64,000 nt of DNA from Rathayibacter agropyri (GTDB taxonomy: Bacteria; Actinomycetota; Actinomycetes; Actinomycetales; Microbacteriaceae), in the NCBI RefSeq assembly GCF_013249015.1, contig NZ_JABRPL010000001.1, positions 792,318-856,317 of the forward strand, given 5' to 3'. How positions within the stretch are numbered: position 1 is the first letter of the stretch; the number at the start of each line of letters is the position of its first letter. The translations under genes and the position numbers were made by a program. Positions 42,005-50,739 of the stretch are shown one piece after another. The notes beneath the pieces were generated by a model. It had not been told where the DNA came from. It searched no databases and was given only the letters and a program-made list of their open reading frames with translations.

Positions 42005-42799
42005 TCAACCCAGCCGGACGGGCGAGACGTGGTCGTCGAGGACCGCGGTGTCGCAGGAGGCCTCGACGCTTATGCCGGTCAGCTGCAGGGTCGTCAGGTA
42101 GCTGCTGAGGAACGCGGTGTCCGCCGTATCCCGCCCCGATGAGATACGCAGCATCGACCCGCGCGGAGCGAGCCGCGTCGCGTCGACGACGTGCCAGGCA
42201 CCGCCCACCCACGCCTCAGTGACCGCGTGGAAGTCCCGCGGCGCAAGTCCCGGCGCGTAGACCGCGGTCACCCGCGCGGGGATATCAAGGGCGCGCAGGA
42301 GGCCGGCGACGGTGTGCGCGAAGTCACGGCAGACGCCCTGCCCGCTCTCGATGACCCGCGCCGCTCCTCCCGTCGCAACCGTCGATCCGACGACGTAGGA
42401 GAGGTGGCCGTGCACCCACTCCTCCACCGCGGTCAGCGCCTCGAACCCTCGAACACGCCCGAACTCGCGCCGCGCGATCCCGTCGAGCACGTCCGCCTCG
42501 GCGTAACGGCTGGGCCGGAGGTACTCGACCAGCTCGAGTTCGCTGGGCTCGTCCGGCCCGCCGTGACCGCGCACGCTCGCGCGATAGTCGACCCGCATGT
42601 CCCCCTCGGTGCCGGCGACGCGGTGGATCCGGGCTCCGTGCCGCGCGGAGAACTCTCGCACGGGGACGGGCCGACCGTCGAGGTGCACCGTGAAGGAATC
42701 GTCGATCGCCTCACCCGTCGGCGTCACCGCCACGAGAAAGACCAGGTCCGTCGGCCCATTCAGACGCAGGTCCAGCGATGCGGAGACGGTGCGCAGCAT
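42005..42799 (-). CDS. Transglutaminase-like (papain-fold) protein
   Basis: 264 residues from the ATG at 42799. An N-terminal beta domain (about 1-110) is typical of bacterial transglutaminase-like proteins. The catalytic triad is visible: Cys in GQGVCRDFAHTV, His in PRDFHAVTEAWV, Asp in WHVVDATRLA. Such proteins are thought to be peptidases or amidases with unknown substrate. It has no signal peptide. It converges on the lipoprotein gene with a 22-base gap. Confidence 0.87.
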   Translation of the reverse strand: MLRTVSASLDLRLNGPTDLVFLVAVTPTGEAIDDSFTVHLDGRPVPVREFSARHGARIHRVAGTEGDMRVDYRASVRGHGGPDEPSELELVEYLRPSRYAEADVLDGIARREFGRVRGFEALTAVEEWVHGHLSYVVGSTVATGGAARVIESGQGVCRDFAHTVAGLLRALDIPARVTAVYAPGLAPRDFHAVTEAWVGGAWHVVDATRLAPRGSMLRISSGRDTADTAFLSSYLTTLQLTGISVEASCDTAVLDDHVSPVRLG

Positions 42800-42880
42800 G
42801 GCTCCATCGTGGCACGCACGGGCACGCTCCTCCCGTCGGGGGCCGCCGCGTCCGGGTGCTAATGTGGACAGGCACTCCTG

Positions 42881-42952
42881 GCCCCCATAGCTCAGGGGAT
42901 AGAGCACTGCCCTCCGGAGGCAGGGGCGTAGGTTCGAATCCTACTGGGGGCA
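42881..42952 (+). tRNA. tRNA-Arg (CCG anticodon)
   Basis: Full cloverleaf: acceptor GCCCCCA/TGGGGGC, D-arm GCTC-AGGGGATA-GAGC, anticodon arm CTGCC-CTCCGGA-GGCAG with anticodon CCG, and T-arm GTAGG-TTCGAAT-CCTAC. Discriminator A is followed by CC but no full CCA. A TAATGT element 15 bases upstream may be the -10. Confidence 0.97.
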
Positions 42953-43275
42953 CCGTTTCTGGGGGGCGCCGTTTCTTCCGGCCCGGCCCTCTTCTCCTTT
43001 CCGACCGGCAGCCGCCGAGCGCGATGCGCTACTCGCACGCCCGGTCGCAACTCCTGCGTGACCGCCCTCCTGTGCGAGGAATGGATACCGCGGACAGAAC
43101 GAAGGGATACCGCGGACGGAACAGGCGACGTCCGCGACGACGCTGAAGTGCACGATGGGAAGCTTTTCGGAAGTGCGCTGAGACGTTCCTCTCTTACGTT
43201 TGACGTGACTCGCAGTCTTGTGGAAATGCTTGTTTCGAGGCGGTGATTTCGAATGCCGCCACGTAGGGTGAGCGC
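42953..43275. other. 323-base gap before the two-component system
   Basis: No gene is seen. It contains a 18-base direct repeat (listed separately) and presumably the promoter for the response regulator. The bases just after the tRNA carry a G-rich stretch and short repeats of GGGGC-CGTTTCT without a clear terminator. Confidence 0.5.
43083..43122. repeat. Direct repeat upstream of the response regulator
   Basis: Two 18-base copies of GGATACCGCGGACAGAAC (17 of 18 identical) at 43083-43100 and 43105-43122, spaced 22 bases start to start, which is two helical turns. It lies about 155-190 bases before the response regulator start. Such direct repeats are typical OmpR/PhoB-family binding sites; here this is a guess. 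Confidence 0.45.
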
Positions 43276-43950
43276 GTGAAGATCCTGCTAGTCGAAGACG
43301 ATCCAGCCATGGGAGAGGCCCTCGTCGGCGGCCTCGAAGACGCCGGATACGAGTCCGTGCTCACCACGAATGGCATAGACGCGCTTGTCGCGTTCACCAA
43401 CGCCGACTTTTCGGCTGCCATCGTCGATGTGATGCTCCCGGCGATGTCCGGCTTCGAGATCTGTCGACGGATCCGTGAGTTGGGCCGACCGACGCCGATC
43501 ATGCTGCTCACCGCGCGCGACGCGATCGAGGACCGCGTGTTTGGTCTCGATGCCGGCGCAGACGACTACCTCACGAAGCCGTTCGCGTTCACCGAGCTCA
43601 ACGCTCGTCTCCGGGCCCTGCTGCGGCGCAGCCCCTCGCTGATGTCCACATCGATTGACGTCGGGTTGATCACGGTCGACGGATCGAGTATCCGCCGCAC
43701 CGCCGACGGCTCCCGCATCCACGTCAGCCCCAAAGAACTCGAACTCCTGAAGCTGCTGATCACGCCCGTCGGCTCCGTCGTCACACGCCAGCGCATCCTC
43801 TCGGAGATCTGGGGTGGCGGTGAGATTGTCGACAACAACATCGTCGACCAGTACGTCAGCTACCTCCGCAAAAAGCTGCCGACGGAGCACACCGGCGTCA
43901 GCATTGTCACGGTGCGCGGCAAGGGCTACTTCCTCCGACCGGTCGAGTAG
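43276..43950 (+). CDS. OmpR/PhoB-family response regulator
   Basis: 224 residues from a GTG. The receiver domain (1-118) has the acidic pair in VEDDP, the phospho-acceptor Asp in AAIVDVMLPAMSG, Thr in MLLTARD and Lys in YLTKPF. The C-terminal winged-helix (about 130-222) has HVSPKELELLKLL and the ending IVTVRGKGYFLRP. It pairs with the histidine kinase three bases downstream. A direct repeat in the promoter region may be its own binding site. The signal is unknown. Confidence 0.95.
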   Translation: MKILLVEDDPAMGEALVGGLEDAGYESVLTTNGIDALVAFTNADFSAAIVDVMLPAMSGFEICRRIRELGRPTPIMLLTARDAIEDRVFGLDAGADDYLTKPFAFTELNARLRALLRRSPSLMSTSIDVGLITVDGSSIRRTADGSRIHVSPKELELLKLLITPVGSVVTRQRILSEIWGGGEIVDNNIVDQYVSYLRKKLPTEHTGVSIVTVRGKGYFLRPVE

Positions 43951-43953
43951 CTG

Positions 43954-45360
43954 GTGACGCAGGCGCGCGCCCAACCCCGTCGGAGCGGAGCCCTCTCGAT
44001 CCGTGCGCGGATCACCGCTGGCACGGTCGCGGTCGCTACTGTGCTCTTCGGCCTCTCGGCTCTACTCTTTTATCAAGTGGTCACGGGCATCGTTGACCGG
44101 AGCGAGCGCACCATCCTGGCGTCAGTCGAGGAGGAGGTACGCCGCGACATTTCGATGGGCAATTCTCCACGGACGCAGGGGTCATCGTCCGGGCTATTTC
44201 TCGCCTTGGCGCCCGATCACAGCGTGCGCACGTCGACGATGCCCTCCCGACTCGGCGGAAACGTCCTTCTCACCCTCAGGACCGGCCCCGCGGAGACGAC
44301 TCCCCGCTACAGCGAGGTGACGACGTCCGACGCGCGCTACCTCGTGCGCATCGCGGCAATCGAGAGCGAGCAGGGCGTCTGGCAGGTAGCGTCCGCACGC
44401 GACCAGGCCGCCTCGCAACTCGTCCTGGACGACTTCGCGCACGTCCTGGTCTACGCAGCGATCTTCCTGGTGGTCACCTTCGGTCTCGCGTCCTGGATTC
44501 TGACGGGTGCTGCCCTCGCGCCGGTGCGGAGGATGCGCGCACGCGCCGATGAGATTGCCGCCGATCCCGGGCAGGGCGACCAGCTCCCTGTGGTCGGCAC
44601 ACGGGACGAGATCGACGAGCTGGCAATGACACTCAACGCGTTCCTGACCAAGCAGACCGCCTCCCTCGCCCGCGAGAAGCAGATGGTGTCGGATGCCAGC
44701 CACGAGCTGCGCACCCCCCTGGCGGCCCTCTCGGCCCAGCTCGAGATCGCGCATCACCGGGTCGAGGACGCCATGGCCGTGGATCGGGTGATCCTCGACG
44801 CACAGAAGAGCGTCGACCGCCTGGTCAGACTCGCGTCCGCCCTGCTCGACATTTCGCGCATTGAAAGCCAGACCGTGCGACCCGCCGCAACGTTCGCCGA
44901 ACTCGTCGATGAGCTGGTCGCAGCCGTCGATCGCACCCGCCTCATCACCTCGGAATCGGGGGTTGAAATTGACTACGAGATCGACGAGCGGGAGCCCGCC
45001 CGCCTCTACGCGGTCGCCACCCAGGACTTCGGCCGCGTCATCGACAATCTCGTGCGGAACGCGATTCAGGCACTGCACGGTGGCGGCATGGTGGTCGTCG
45101 CACTGAATCAGCTCGACGGGCGACTGTTCCTGACGGTGTCGGACGATGGACCCGGCATGCCCGCCGAATTCATCCCGGTGGCTTTCGACCGCTTTTCCCG
45201 CCCCGACCACTCGCGTACCCTCGCGTCGGGCGGCAGCGGCCTGGGCCTGGCACTCGTGCACACCACAGTTCTCTCGGCCGGCGGCACTGTCGCCCTCGCG
45301 AACCGCACACCCCGCGGCCTCGCGGTCAACATCGTTCTCCCGCCCACGGGATCCGCCTGA
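43954..45360 (+). CDS. Sensor histidine kinase
   Basis: 468 residues from a GTG three bases after the regulator. Two hydrophobic segments (about 21-43 and 164-186) enclose an extracytoplasmic sensor of about 120 residues. A HAMP domain follows, then the dimerisation/phosphoacceptor H-box SDASHELRTPLAALSAQLEI, and the ATPase with N-box NLVRNAIQAL, DDGPGMP and GSGLGLALVH. This is a standard EnvZ/PhoR-type kinase. The ligand is unknown. Confidence 0.95.
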   Translation: MTQARAQPRRSGALSIRARITAGTVAVATVLFGLSALLFYQVVTGIVDRSERTILASVEEEVRRDISMGNSPRTQGSSSGLFLALAPDHSVRTSTMPSRLGGNVLLTLRTGPAETTPRYSEVTTSDARYLVRIAAIESEQGVWQVASARDQAASQLVLDDFAHVLVYAAIFLVVTFGLASWILTGAALAPVRRMRARADEIAADPGQGDQLPVVGTRDEIDELAMTLNAFLTKQTASLAREKQMVSDASHELRTPLAALSAQLEIAHHRVEDAMAVDRVILDAQKSVDRLVRLASALLDISRIESQTVRPAATFAELVDELVAAVDRTRLITSESGVEIDYEIDEREPARLYAVATQDFGRVIDNLVRNAIQALHGGGMVVVALNQLDGRLFLTVSDDGPGMPAEFIPVAFDRFSRPDHSRTLASGGSGLGLALVHTTVLSAGGTVALANRTPRGLAVNIVLPPTGSA

Positions 45361-45443
45361 CCTTCTGCCGCGAACCGCGCCGACAAGCTCTCCGTCGTCC
45401 GTTCTGGACTGTCTCGCGAACCTCGAAGGAGAACGGCGAAGCG

Positions 45444-46007
45444 TCAGCGCGGATCGTCCTCGGGCCGGACCGGCTGCGGCTCGGCCCCGGGTGGCGGCGG
45501 CCACGCGGCCTGCGGAGCCGCGGCCGGCGCGCCGTCGAGCAGGTTGCGCGCCCGGTTCACGACCTCGGGGTCAACGAGCACGGAGTAGCTCGTCGCGATG
45601 ACCTGCATCGTCGAGGTGAAGTCGCGGCGACGCCGGTTCACGGCGTAGGAGGCGAGACCGAACAGCATCCCGAAGCCCGCGCCCAGGAGCACAGCGGCGA
45701 ACAAAAACGAGAACTCGGTCGTCGGCGAGAAGATGATCAGCAAGAGCCCCAAGAACACGCCGAGCCAGGCTCCGGAGGCGGCACCCGCGAGGGCGACGCG
45801 GCCCCAGGTCAGCTTGCCGGTGACGCGCTCGACGCTCTTCAGCTCGTTGCCGATGATGGCGAGCTGACGCACCGGAAAGTCGGCCTTGGCGAGGGCGTCG
45901 ACCGCGGCCTGCGCCTCCTGATACGTCTCGAATGTCGCAAGGATCTCCCCGCGCGGAATGGTCGGGAAGGCCGGCCCTCGACCGTTGAACGGCGTCTGCT
46001 GAGTCAC
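45444..46007 (-). CDS. General stress protein 17M-like membrane protein
   Basis: 187 residues. The N-terminal 75 residues match the general stress protein 17M-type domain (EILATFETYQEAQAAVDALA, then FPVRQLAIIGNEL). Two adjacent hydrophobic helices (about 74-93 and 97-118) form a hairpin in the membrane. The C-terminal tail is Pro/Ala-rich. Related actinobacterial proteins are often described as magnesium transporter-associated or stress proteins, with no proven role. It is divergent from the CBS protein upstream. Confidence 0.75.
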   Translation of the reverse strand: MTQQTPFNGRGPAFPTIPRGEILATFETYQEAQAAVDALAKADFPVRQLAIIGNELKSVERVTGKLTWGRVALAGAASGAWLGVFLGLLLIIFSPTTEFSFLFAAVLLGAGFGMLFGLASYAVNRRRRDFTSTMQVIATSYSVLVDPEVVNRARNLLDGAPAAAPQAAWPPPPGAEPQPVRPEDDPR

Positions 46008-46117
46008 CCTTTTAGGGTTGCACAGCAGACTTGACGGTCTCTGAGCGCTCGTGGGGAGCGCGCCGAGCCCGGGAGGGATCGGCGTTCGTCCGGCTGCACG
46101 GGTCTAGGTTTGTAGCC

Positions 46118-47461
46118 GTGAGTTCCGCCAGAGTCTTCGTCGCGCGCTTGGCCGGATGCAGCGTCTTCGATCCCGCCGGCGACAGAGTCGGCAAGGTCCG
46201 CGACGTTCTCCTGGTCTATCGGCACAACGACGCGCCTCGCGTCGTCGGACTCGTCGTCGAGATCCCCGGTCGGCGCCGCGTATTCGTCTCGATCGGGCGA
46301 GTGACCAGCATCGGCAGCGGGCAGATCATCACGACCGGCCTGATCAACGTGCGCCGCTTTGAACAGCGCGGCGGAGAGGTGCGGGTCATCGCCGAGCTCC
46401 TCGGGCGCCGCGTCAGCTTCGTTGACGGTTCGGGAGATGCGACCGTCGAGGATGTCGCGATCGAGGAGACGGCACCGGGCGAGTGGGAGGTGGCCCAGCT
46501 CTTCGTTCGCCGCCCGAAGACCAGCCCCTCCCCCTTCGCCAAGGGTGCGACCGCGTTCGCGGGCTGGCGCGAGGTGCGCGAGAGCGTCTCGACGCAGGCG
46601 CAGTCCGCCGAGCAGTACGTCGCCAGTCTCTCCGAGCTCAAGCCAGCCGACCTCGCGAGCACTCTCCTCGATCTCCCGCAGCAGCGGATGCTCGAGGTCG
46701 CCGGCGAACTTTCGGACGACCGCCTGGCGGACGTGCTCGAGGAAATGCCCGAGAGCGAGCAGGTCGAGATCCTCGGTCAGCTCAACGACGACCGCGCCGC
46801 CGACGTGCTCGACCAGATGCAGCCCGATGACGCTGCCGACCTGATCGCACAGCTCTCGGCCGAGCGCGGCGAGGCACTGCTCGAACTGATGGAGCCGGAG
46901 GAGGCGGACGACGTCCGCATGCTCCTCAGTTACGCGCCGGAGTCAGCGGGCGGACTGATGACCACCGAACCCATCATCGTCTCGGCCGAGGCGACCGTCG
47001 CCGAGGGACTCGCGCTCATCCGGCGGCACGAGCTCGCGCCCGCGCTGGGAGCCGCCGTCTGCGTCACCCTGCCGCCCTACGAGCCGCCGACCGGCCGCTT
47101 CCTCGGCATGGTGCATTTCCAGCGGATGCTCCGCTACCCGCCGCACGAACGCCTCGGCACCCTCCTCGACGCGAGCATGGATCCGATCACGCCTGACACA
47201 TCAGCCGCCGAGGTCGCGCGCATCCTCGCGAGTTACAACCTCGTCTCGGTCCCCGTCGTCGATGCGGCCCACCGCCTCGTCGGAGTGGTGACCATTGACG
47301 ACGTGCTCGACTACCTCCTCCCCGACGACTGGCGCAGCCACGGCGACGACGACGAACCCCGGACACCGGTGACCACCGCGACGCAGGGCATCCCGCTCGA
47401 GCCGCCCGCGGTACCCGCGACGGGCAGGGCACGACGAGGACCCAGGGGTGCGCGTGGCTAG
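46118..47461 (+). CDS. PRC-barrel/MgtE_N/CBS domain protein without a channel domain
   Basis: 447 residues from the GTG at 46118. Residues about 1-150 look like PRC-barrel-type beta modules (VFDPAGDRVGKVRDVLLVYR). About 180-285 is the MgtE N-terminal helical domain, with repeated LDQMQPDDAADLIAQL and LLELMEPEEADDVRMLL. Two CBS motifs follow (LMTTEPIIVSAEATVAEGL; MDPITPDTSAAEVARILASY). The five-helix Mg2+ channel of MgtE is absent, so this may sense Mg2+ or nucleotides rather than transport. A homologue stands near mrp in M. tuberculosis (Rv1232c region). It overlaps the DUF1003 gene by 14 bases. Confidence 0.88.
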   Translation: MSSARVFVARLAGCSVFDPAGDRVGKVRDVLLVYRHNDAPRVVGLVVEIPGRRRVFVSIGRVTSIGSGQIITTGLINVRRFEQRGGEVRVIAELLGRRVSFVDGSGDATVEDVAIEETAPGEWEVAQLFVRRPKTSPSPFAKGATAFAGWREVRESVSTQAQSAEQYVASLSELKPADLASTLLDLPQQRMLEVAGELSDDRLADVLEEMPESEQVEILGQLNDDRAADVLDQMQPDDAADLIAQLSAERGEALLELMEPEEADDVRMLLSYAPESAGGLMTTEPIIVSAEATVAEGLALIRRHELAPALGAAVCVTLPPYEPPTGRFLGMVHFQRMLRYPPHERLGTLLDASMDPITPDTSAAEVARILASYNLVSVPVVDAAHRLVGVVTIDDVLDYLLPDDWRSHGDDDEPRTPVTTATQGIPLEPPAVPATGRARRGPRGARG

Positions 47462-47978
47462 GGACAGCAAACAGGATCGCCGACTCGACGCCCCGAAGGG
47501 CCTGCGCACCCGGGTGCTCTCGCGCCGCAACCGCCAGAGCAGCGACCGCTTCGGGAGACTGACAGAGTCGTTCGCTCGCGGAATGGGCACCCCGTGGTTC
47601 CTGGTCGGGATGACGATCTTCTGCGTCTTTTGGCTCATGTTCAACACGTATGGCCCGGATGACGCGCGCTTTGACTCGCAGGCACTCGGCTTCACGGTCC
47701 TGACGCTGATCCTGTCGCTGCAGGCGTCCTACGCCGCCCCGCTGCTATTGCTCGCTCAGAACCGACAGGACGACCGCGACCGCGTGCAGATCGAGCAGGA
47801 TCGCCAGCGCGCCGAACGCAACCTCGCCGACACCGAGTACCTCGCGCGGGAGGTCGTGGCGCTGCGTCTGGCGATCCGCGACATGGCCAGCAAGGACTTC
47901 ATCCGCTCGGAGCTGCGCGGCCTGCTCGAGGAGCTGGAGAAGGATCGGGCCCAGGAGCCTGAGCGCCGCGATGCATGA
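47448..47978 (+). CDS. DUF1003 membrane protein
   Basis: 176 residues from the GTG at 47448 (a GTG six bases later is also possible). After a basic N-terminus two hydrophobic helices (about 46-66 and 78-100) are separated by the DUF1003 loop WLMFNTYGPDDARFDSQALG. The rest is a charged coiled coil containing QNRQDDRDRVQIEQDRQRAE. Function unknown. It overlaps genes at both ends, so the MgtE_N/CBS, DUF1003 and mrp genes probably form one operon. Confidence 0.88.
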   Translation: MRVARDSKQDRRLDAPKGLRTRVLSRRNRQSSDRFGRLTESFARGMGTPWFLVGMTIFCVFWLMFNTYGPDDARFDSQALGFTVLTLILSLQASYAAPLLLLAQNRQDDRDRVQIEQDRQRAERNLADTEYLAREVVALRLAIRDMASKDFIRSELRGLLEELEKDRAQEPERRDA

Positions 47979-49116
47979 ACTCGCCGCTCTCGAGGCGGCA
48001 GTGCGCGCGGCACTCGCGCGCGTAGCCGACCCGGAAATCCGCAAGCCGATCACCGAGCTCGACATGGTGGAGTCCGTGACGGCGTCGGACGACGGTGCTG
48101 TACGCGTCGCCATCCGCTTGACGATCGTCGGCTGCCCGGCCGCCGCGGCGATCGAGCGCGACGTCCGCGAGGCCACTGCGGCAGTGCGCGGGGTGACCGC
48201 GGTCGACGTGGTGGTCGGCGTGATGACACCGGCGCAGCGGACCGCGCTCACCGAGCGCCTGCAGGGGGGCCGGCGCGCCATGCCCTTCGGCCCCGACTCA
48301 CTGACCCGCGTCTACGCCATTACCAGCGGCAAAGGCGGCGTCGGCAAGTCCACCGTCACCGCCAACCTCGCGGTCGCCCTCGCCCGCCGCGGCCTGGCGG
48401 TCGGGCTGGTCGACGCCGATGTACACGGCTTCTCGATCCCGGGGCTGTTGGGCCTGATGCACGACGGACGTGTCGCGGGCCCGACCCGGGTGGGTGAGCT
48501 GATGCTCCCGCCCGTCGCGCACGGCGTGAAGGTGATCTCCATCGGGATGTTCCTCGAGGGCGATACCCGAGGCGCCGCCGTCTCGTGGCGCGGCCCGATG
48601 CTGCACCGGACGATCTCGCAGTTCCTCACGGACGTGTACTTCGGCGATCTCGACGTTCTCCTGCTCGACCTGCCCCCGGGCACGGGCGACGTCGCCATCT
48701 CGATCGGGCAGCTACTCCCCCACGCCGAGGTTCTGATCGTGACCACTCCGCAGCCGGCCGCCGCCGATGTCGCGGAGCGCAGCGGAGCCCTCGCGCGCCA
48801 GTCGGGTCAGCGCATCATCGGAGTCATCGAGAACATGTCGGGGCTAGCGCAGGCCGACGGATCGGTGCTCGACCTGTTCGGCAGCGGCGGCGGCGCCGAA
48901 GTGGCCCGGCGATTAAGCGCATCGGGCGAGACGGTCCCGCTCCTCGCCTCGTTACCGATCAGCGTGGCGCTCCGAGCGGGCGGTGACGACGGGATCCCCG
49001 TCGTGGTGGGCGATCCCACGGATCCGGCTGCTCAGGCGATCGACGAGCTGGCTCACACTCTCGCCGCAAGACCGCGCGGACTCACGGGCAAGCGACTGCC
49101 GATCGCACTCAGCTGA
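47971..49116 (+). CDS. mrp: Mrp/ApbC-family iron-sulfur carrier ATPase
   Basis: 381 residues. The N-terminal MIP18/DUF59 domain (1-90) is followed by a P-loop NTPase with the deviant Walker A SGKGGVGKSTVTANLAVAL, switch DADVHGFSIPGLLG and LLLDLPPGTGDVAISIGQLL. The C-terminal CxxC usually found in the Mrp scaffold is not visible: only serine and glycine residues occur around ENMSGLAQADGS. This variation is common in actinobacterial members. It is expected to transfer Fe-S clusters or their precursors. Its start lies eight bases inside the previous gene. Confidence 0.92.
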   Translation: MHELAALEAAVRAALARVADPEIRKPITELDMVESVTASDDGAVRVAIRLTIVGCPAAAAIERDVREATAAVRGVTAVDVVVGVMTPAQRTALTERLQGGRRAMPFGPDSLTRVYAITSGKGGVGKSTVTANLAVALARRGLAVGLVDADVHGFSIPGLLGLMHDGRVAGPTRVGELMLPPVAHGVKVISIGMFLEGDTRGAAVSWRGPMLHRTISQFLTDVYFGDLDVLLLDLPPGTGDVAISIGQLLPHAEVLIVTTPQPAAADVAERSGALARQSGQRIIGVIENMSGLAQADGSVLDLFGSGGGAEVARRLSASGETVPLLASLPISVALRAGGDDGIPVVVGDPTDPAAQAIDELAHTLAARPRGLTGKRLPIALS

Positions 49117-49186
49117 GACGTCCTGCGCCAGCCACGGAAGAGAGATGCGGGCCGACGCTCACAGACTCGGGGCTCTGTGACTCGGA

Positions 49187-49218
49187 GTTCAGGTGGCGTC
49201 GTGTTCAGGTGGCGTCGT
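49187..49218. repeat. Perfect 16-bp tandem duplication
   Basis: GTTCAGGTGGCGTCGT occurs twice back to back in the convergent gap between mrp and tatB, ending two bases before the tatB stop. A recent slip duplication is the simplest view. Confidence 0.9.
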
Positions 49219-49220
49219 CT

Positions 49221-49640
49221 TTAGGTCGCTTCGGAGTCGATGGGCGGCGGGGCCACGCTCGCAAGCGAGCCCGTCCCGACGGAACGCTGCATCGTCGTGT
49301 AGTAGCTGTCCTGCGCGGGGCCGGTACCGCTGGGGCCGACCGGGGCCGCGACCGTCGAGGGCGGTTTGACGGTCGGAGTCGGCTCGTCGTCATCGAGGAG
49401 GGCGTCACGGATGATGCGCCGAGGATCGTACTGACGCGGGTCGAGCTTGCGCCAGTCGACCTCGTTGAACTCATCGCCCATCTCGTCCTTGACGCGCTCG
49501 CGCGCCTGGGAGGCGAATCCGCGCACCTTGCGCACGAGCTGCCCGAGCTGAGCGGCGTAGTAGGGAAGGCGATCTGGCCCCAGCACGAAGACGGCGATGA
49601 CGCCGATGATGAGGAGCTTGTCGAACGTCAAACCGAACAC
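49221..49640 (-). CDS. tatB: Sec-independent protein translocase TatB-like protein
   Basis: 139 residues from the GTG at 49640 (product FGLTFDKLLIIGVIAVFVLG); longer upstream frames are not conserved. The single N-terminal membrane helix, then the hinge GPDRLPYYAAQLGQLV and an amphipathic helix VRKVRGFASQARERVKDE, define the TatA/B family; the Glu of TatA is replaced in the TatB fashion. The tail is Pro/Ser-rich. TatB acts in recognition of twin-arginine substrates; several such substrates occur in this window (the two lyase-like proteins, EfeB). Position beside mrp agrees with M. tuberculosis Rv1224. Confidence 0.87.
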   Translation of the reverse strand: MFGLTFDKLLIIGVIAVFVLGPDRLPYYAAQLGQLVRKVRGFASQARERVKDEMGDEFNEVDWRKLDPRQYDPRRIIRDALLDDDEPTPTVKPPSTVAAPVGPSGTGPAQDSYYTTMQRSVGTGSLASVAPPPIDSEAT

Positions 49641-49747
49641 GAGGACAACACTAACCCGCCGCGCCTGCGCGGCGGAGCCCGCGCGCCACCGTAGCCTGAC
49701 CGTGCCGCACGCGACCCGTCCGGCGCACCGACCAGAGGAGCCCACCC

Positions 49748-50380
49748 GTGTCCGATAAGGATGCCAATTGGAAGTACGCCGAGGACGCGATCGTCGAGTC
49801 GGACGCCATCACCTCGGCCCGCCGGCTCTCGGTCGAGCTGGGCATCGAGGCCGTCTCTCCCACGATCGGCGCGCAGTCGGCGCTGGTCGCCGCGGCCGCG
49901 CGTGCCACGTCGATCATCGAGATCGGCACCGGCACTGGAGTGAGTGGCCTGTGGCTCCTCGATGGCGCGCCGGAGGCGATGCTCACCTCCATCGATTCGG
50001 AGGCGGTGCACCAGCAGCACGCGCGCGCCCAGTTCCACGAGGCGGGGATCTCGCCTGGCCGCCTCCGCCTTATCCCCGGCCGCGCCCTTGAGGTGCTCCC
50101 GCGGATGAACGAGAACTCCTACGACATCGTCTTCGTCGACGGCGACCCGCTCCAGGTCATCGAGAACGTCGAGCACGCGCTGCGCATGGTCCGACCGGGC
50201 GGCACCGTCCTCGTTCCGCACGCACTGTGGCGCGGACGCGTGGCCAATCCTGCACAGCGCGACGAGAGTGCGACCGCCTTCCGCACTCTGGTCGCCGAGG
50301 TCTGCGCCTCCCCCGCCGTGGTCAGCGTGCTCTCGCCGATCGGCGACGGCCTCCTTCAGGCCAACAAGCGCCACGCCTGA
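49748..50380 (+). CDS. SAM-dependent O-methyltransferase
   Basis: 210 residues from a GTG with GAGGAG eight bases upstream. It belongs to the class I methyltransferase group of Rv1220c (O-methyltransferase family 3): SAM motif IEIGTGTGVSGLWLL, acidic MLTSIDSE, then IVFVDGDPLQVIENV. Substrate unknown. In M. tuberculosis sigE, rseA and htrA lie between this gene and tatB; here tatB is immediately adjacent and divergent. Together with the DUF3117 gene it ends at a shared hairpin. Confidence 0.9.
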   Translation: MSDKDANWKYAEDAIVESDAITSARRLSVELGIEAVSPTIGAQSALVAAAARATSIIEIGTGTGVSGLWLLDGAPEAMLTSIDSEAVHQQHARAQFHEAGISPGRLRLIPGRALEVLPRMNENSYDIVFVDGDPLQVIENVEHALRMVRPGGTVLVPHALWRGRVANPAQRDESATAFRTLVAEVCASPAVVSVLSPIGDGLLQANKRHA

Positions 50381-50430
50381 GCCGCCAGGGAAACGGGTCC
50401 CCGCGACGCGGCCGACCCCCGAGAATGAGG

Positions 50431-50463
50431 GAACGCCCGCCGCACGGTGTGCGACGGGCGTTC
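50431..50463. terminator. Bidirectional terminator-like hairpin
   Basis: 15-base arms (50431-50445 and 50449-50463, one mismatch/wobble) with a three-base loop, in the convergent gap between the O-methyltransferase and DUF3117 gene. U-runs are weak on both sides. Confidence 0.65.
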
Positions 50464-50476
50464 TCGACGGTGCGGA

Positions 50477-50650
50477 TCAGGCGGGAGATACCACTGACGC
50501 GAGCGCGTCGTGAAGCTCTTGTGCCTCTGCATCGTTGACCGAGACGACGAGGCGTCCGCCACCTTCGAGCGGAACACGCACGACGATGAGTCGCCCCTCC
50601 TTAACAGCCTCCATCGGTCCGTCTCCGGTCCTCGGCTTCATGGCCGCCAT
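50477..50650 (-). CDS. DUF3117 conserved small protein
   Basis: 57 residues: starts MAAMKPRTGDGPMEAVKEGR and ends with LHDALASVVSPA, matching the short, very highly conserved actinobacterial DUF3117 family (M. tuberculosis Rv1211). The ATG at 50650 is preceded by AAAGGGGAA. No signal peptide, helix or motif of known activity is visible. Function unknown. It is separated from the membrane transferases by 90 bases and so probably has its own promoter. Confidence 0.93.
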   Translation of the reverse strand: MAAMKPRTGDGPMEAVKEGRLIVVRVPLEGGGRLVVSVNDAEAQELHDALASVVSPA

Positions 50651-50739
50651 AGAGTTCCCCTTTCGTGACGTATGCCTCTTATTATCCCTTATGCACGGAG
50701 TCGTTCAGAACCGCGACCTGAGTCGACCTACCCGCGGGA

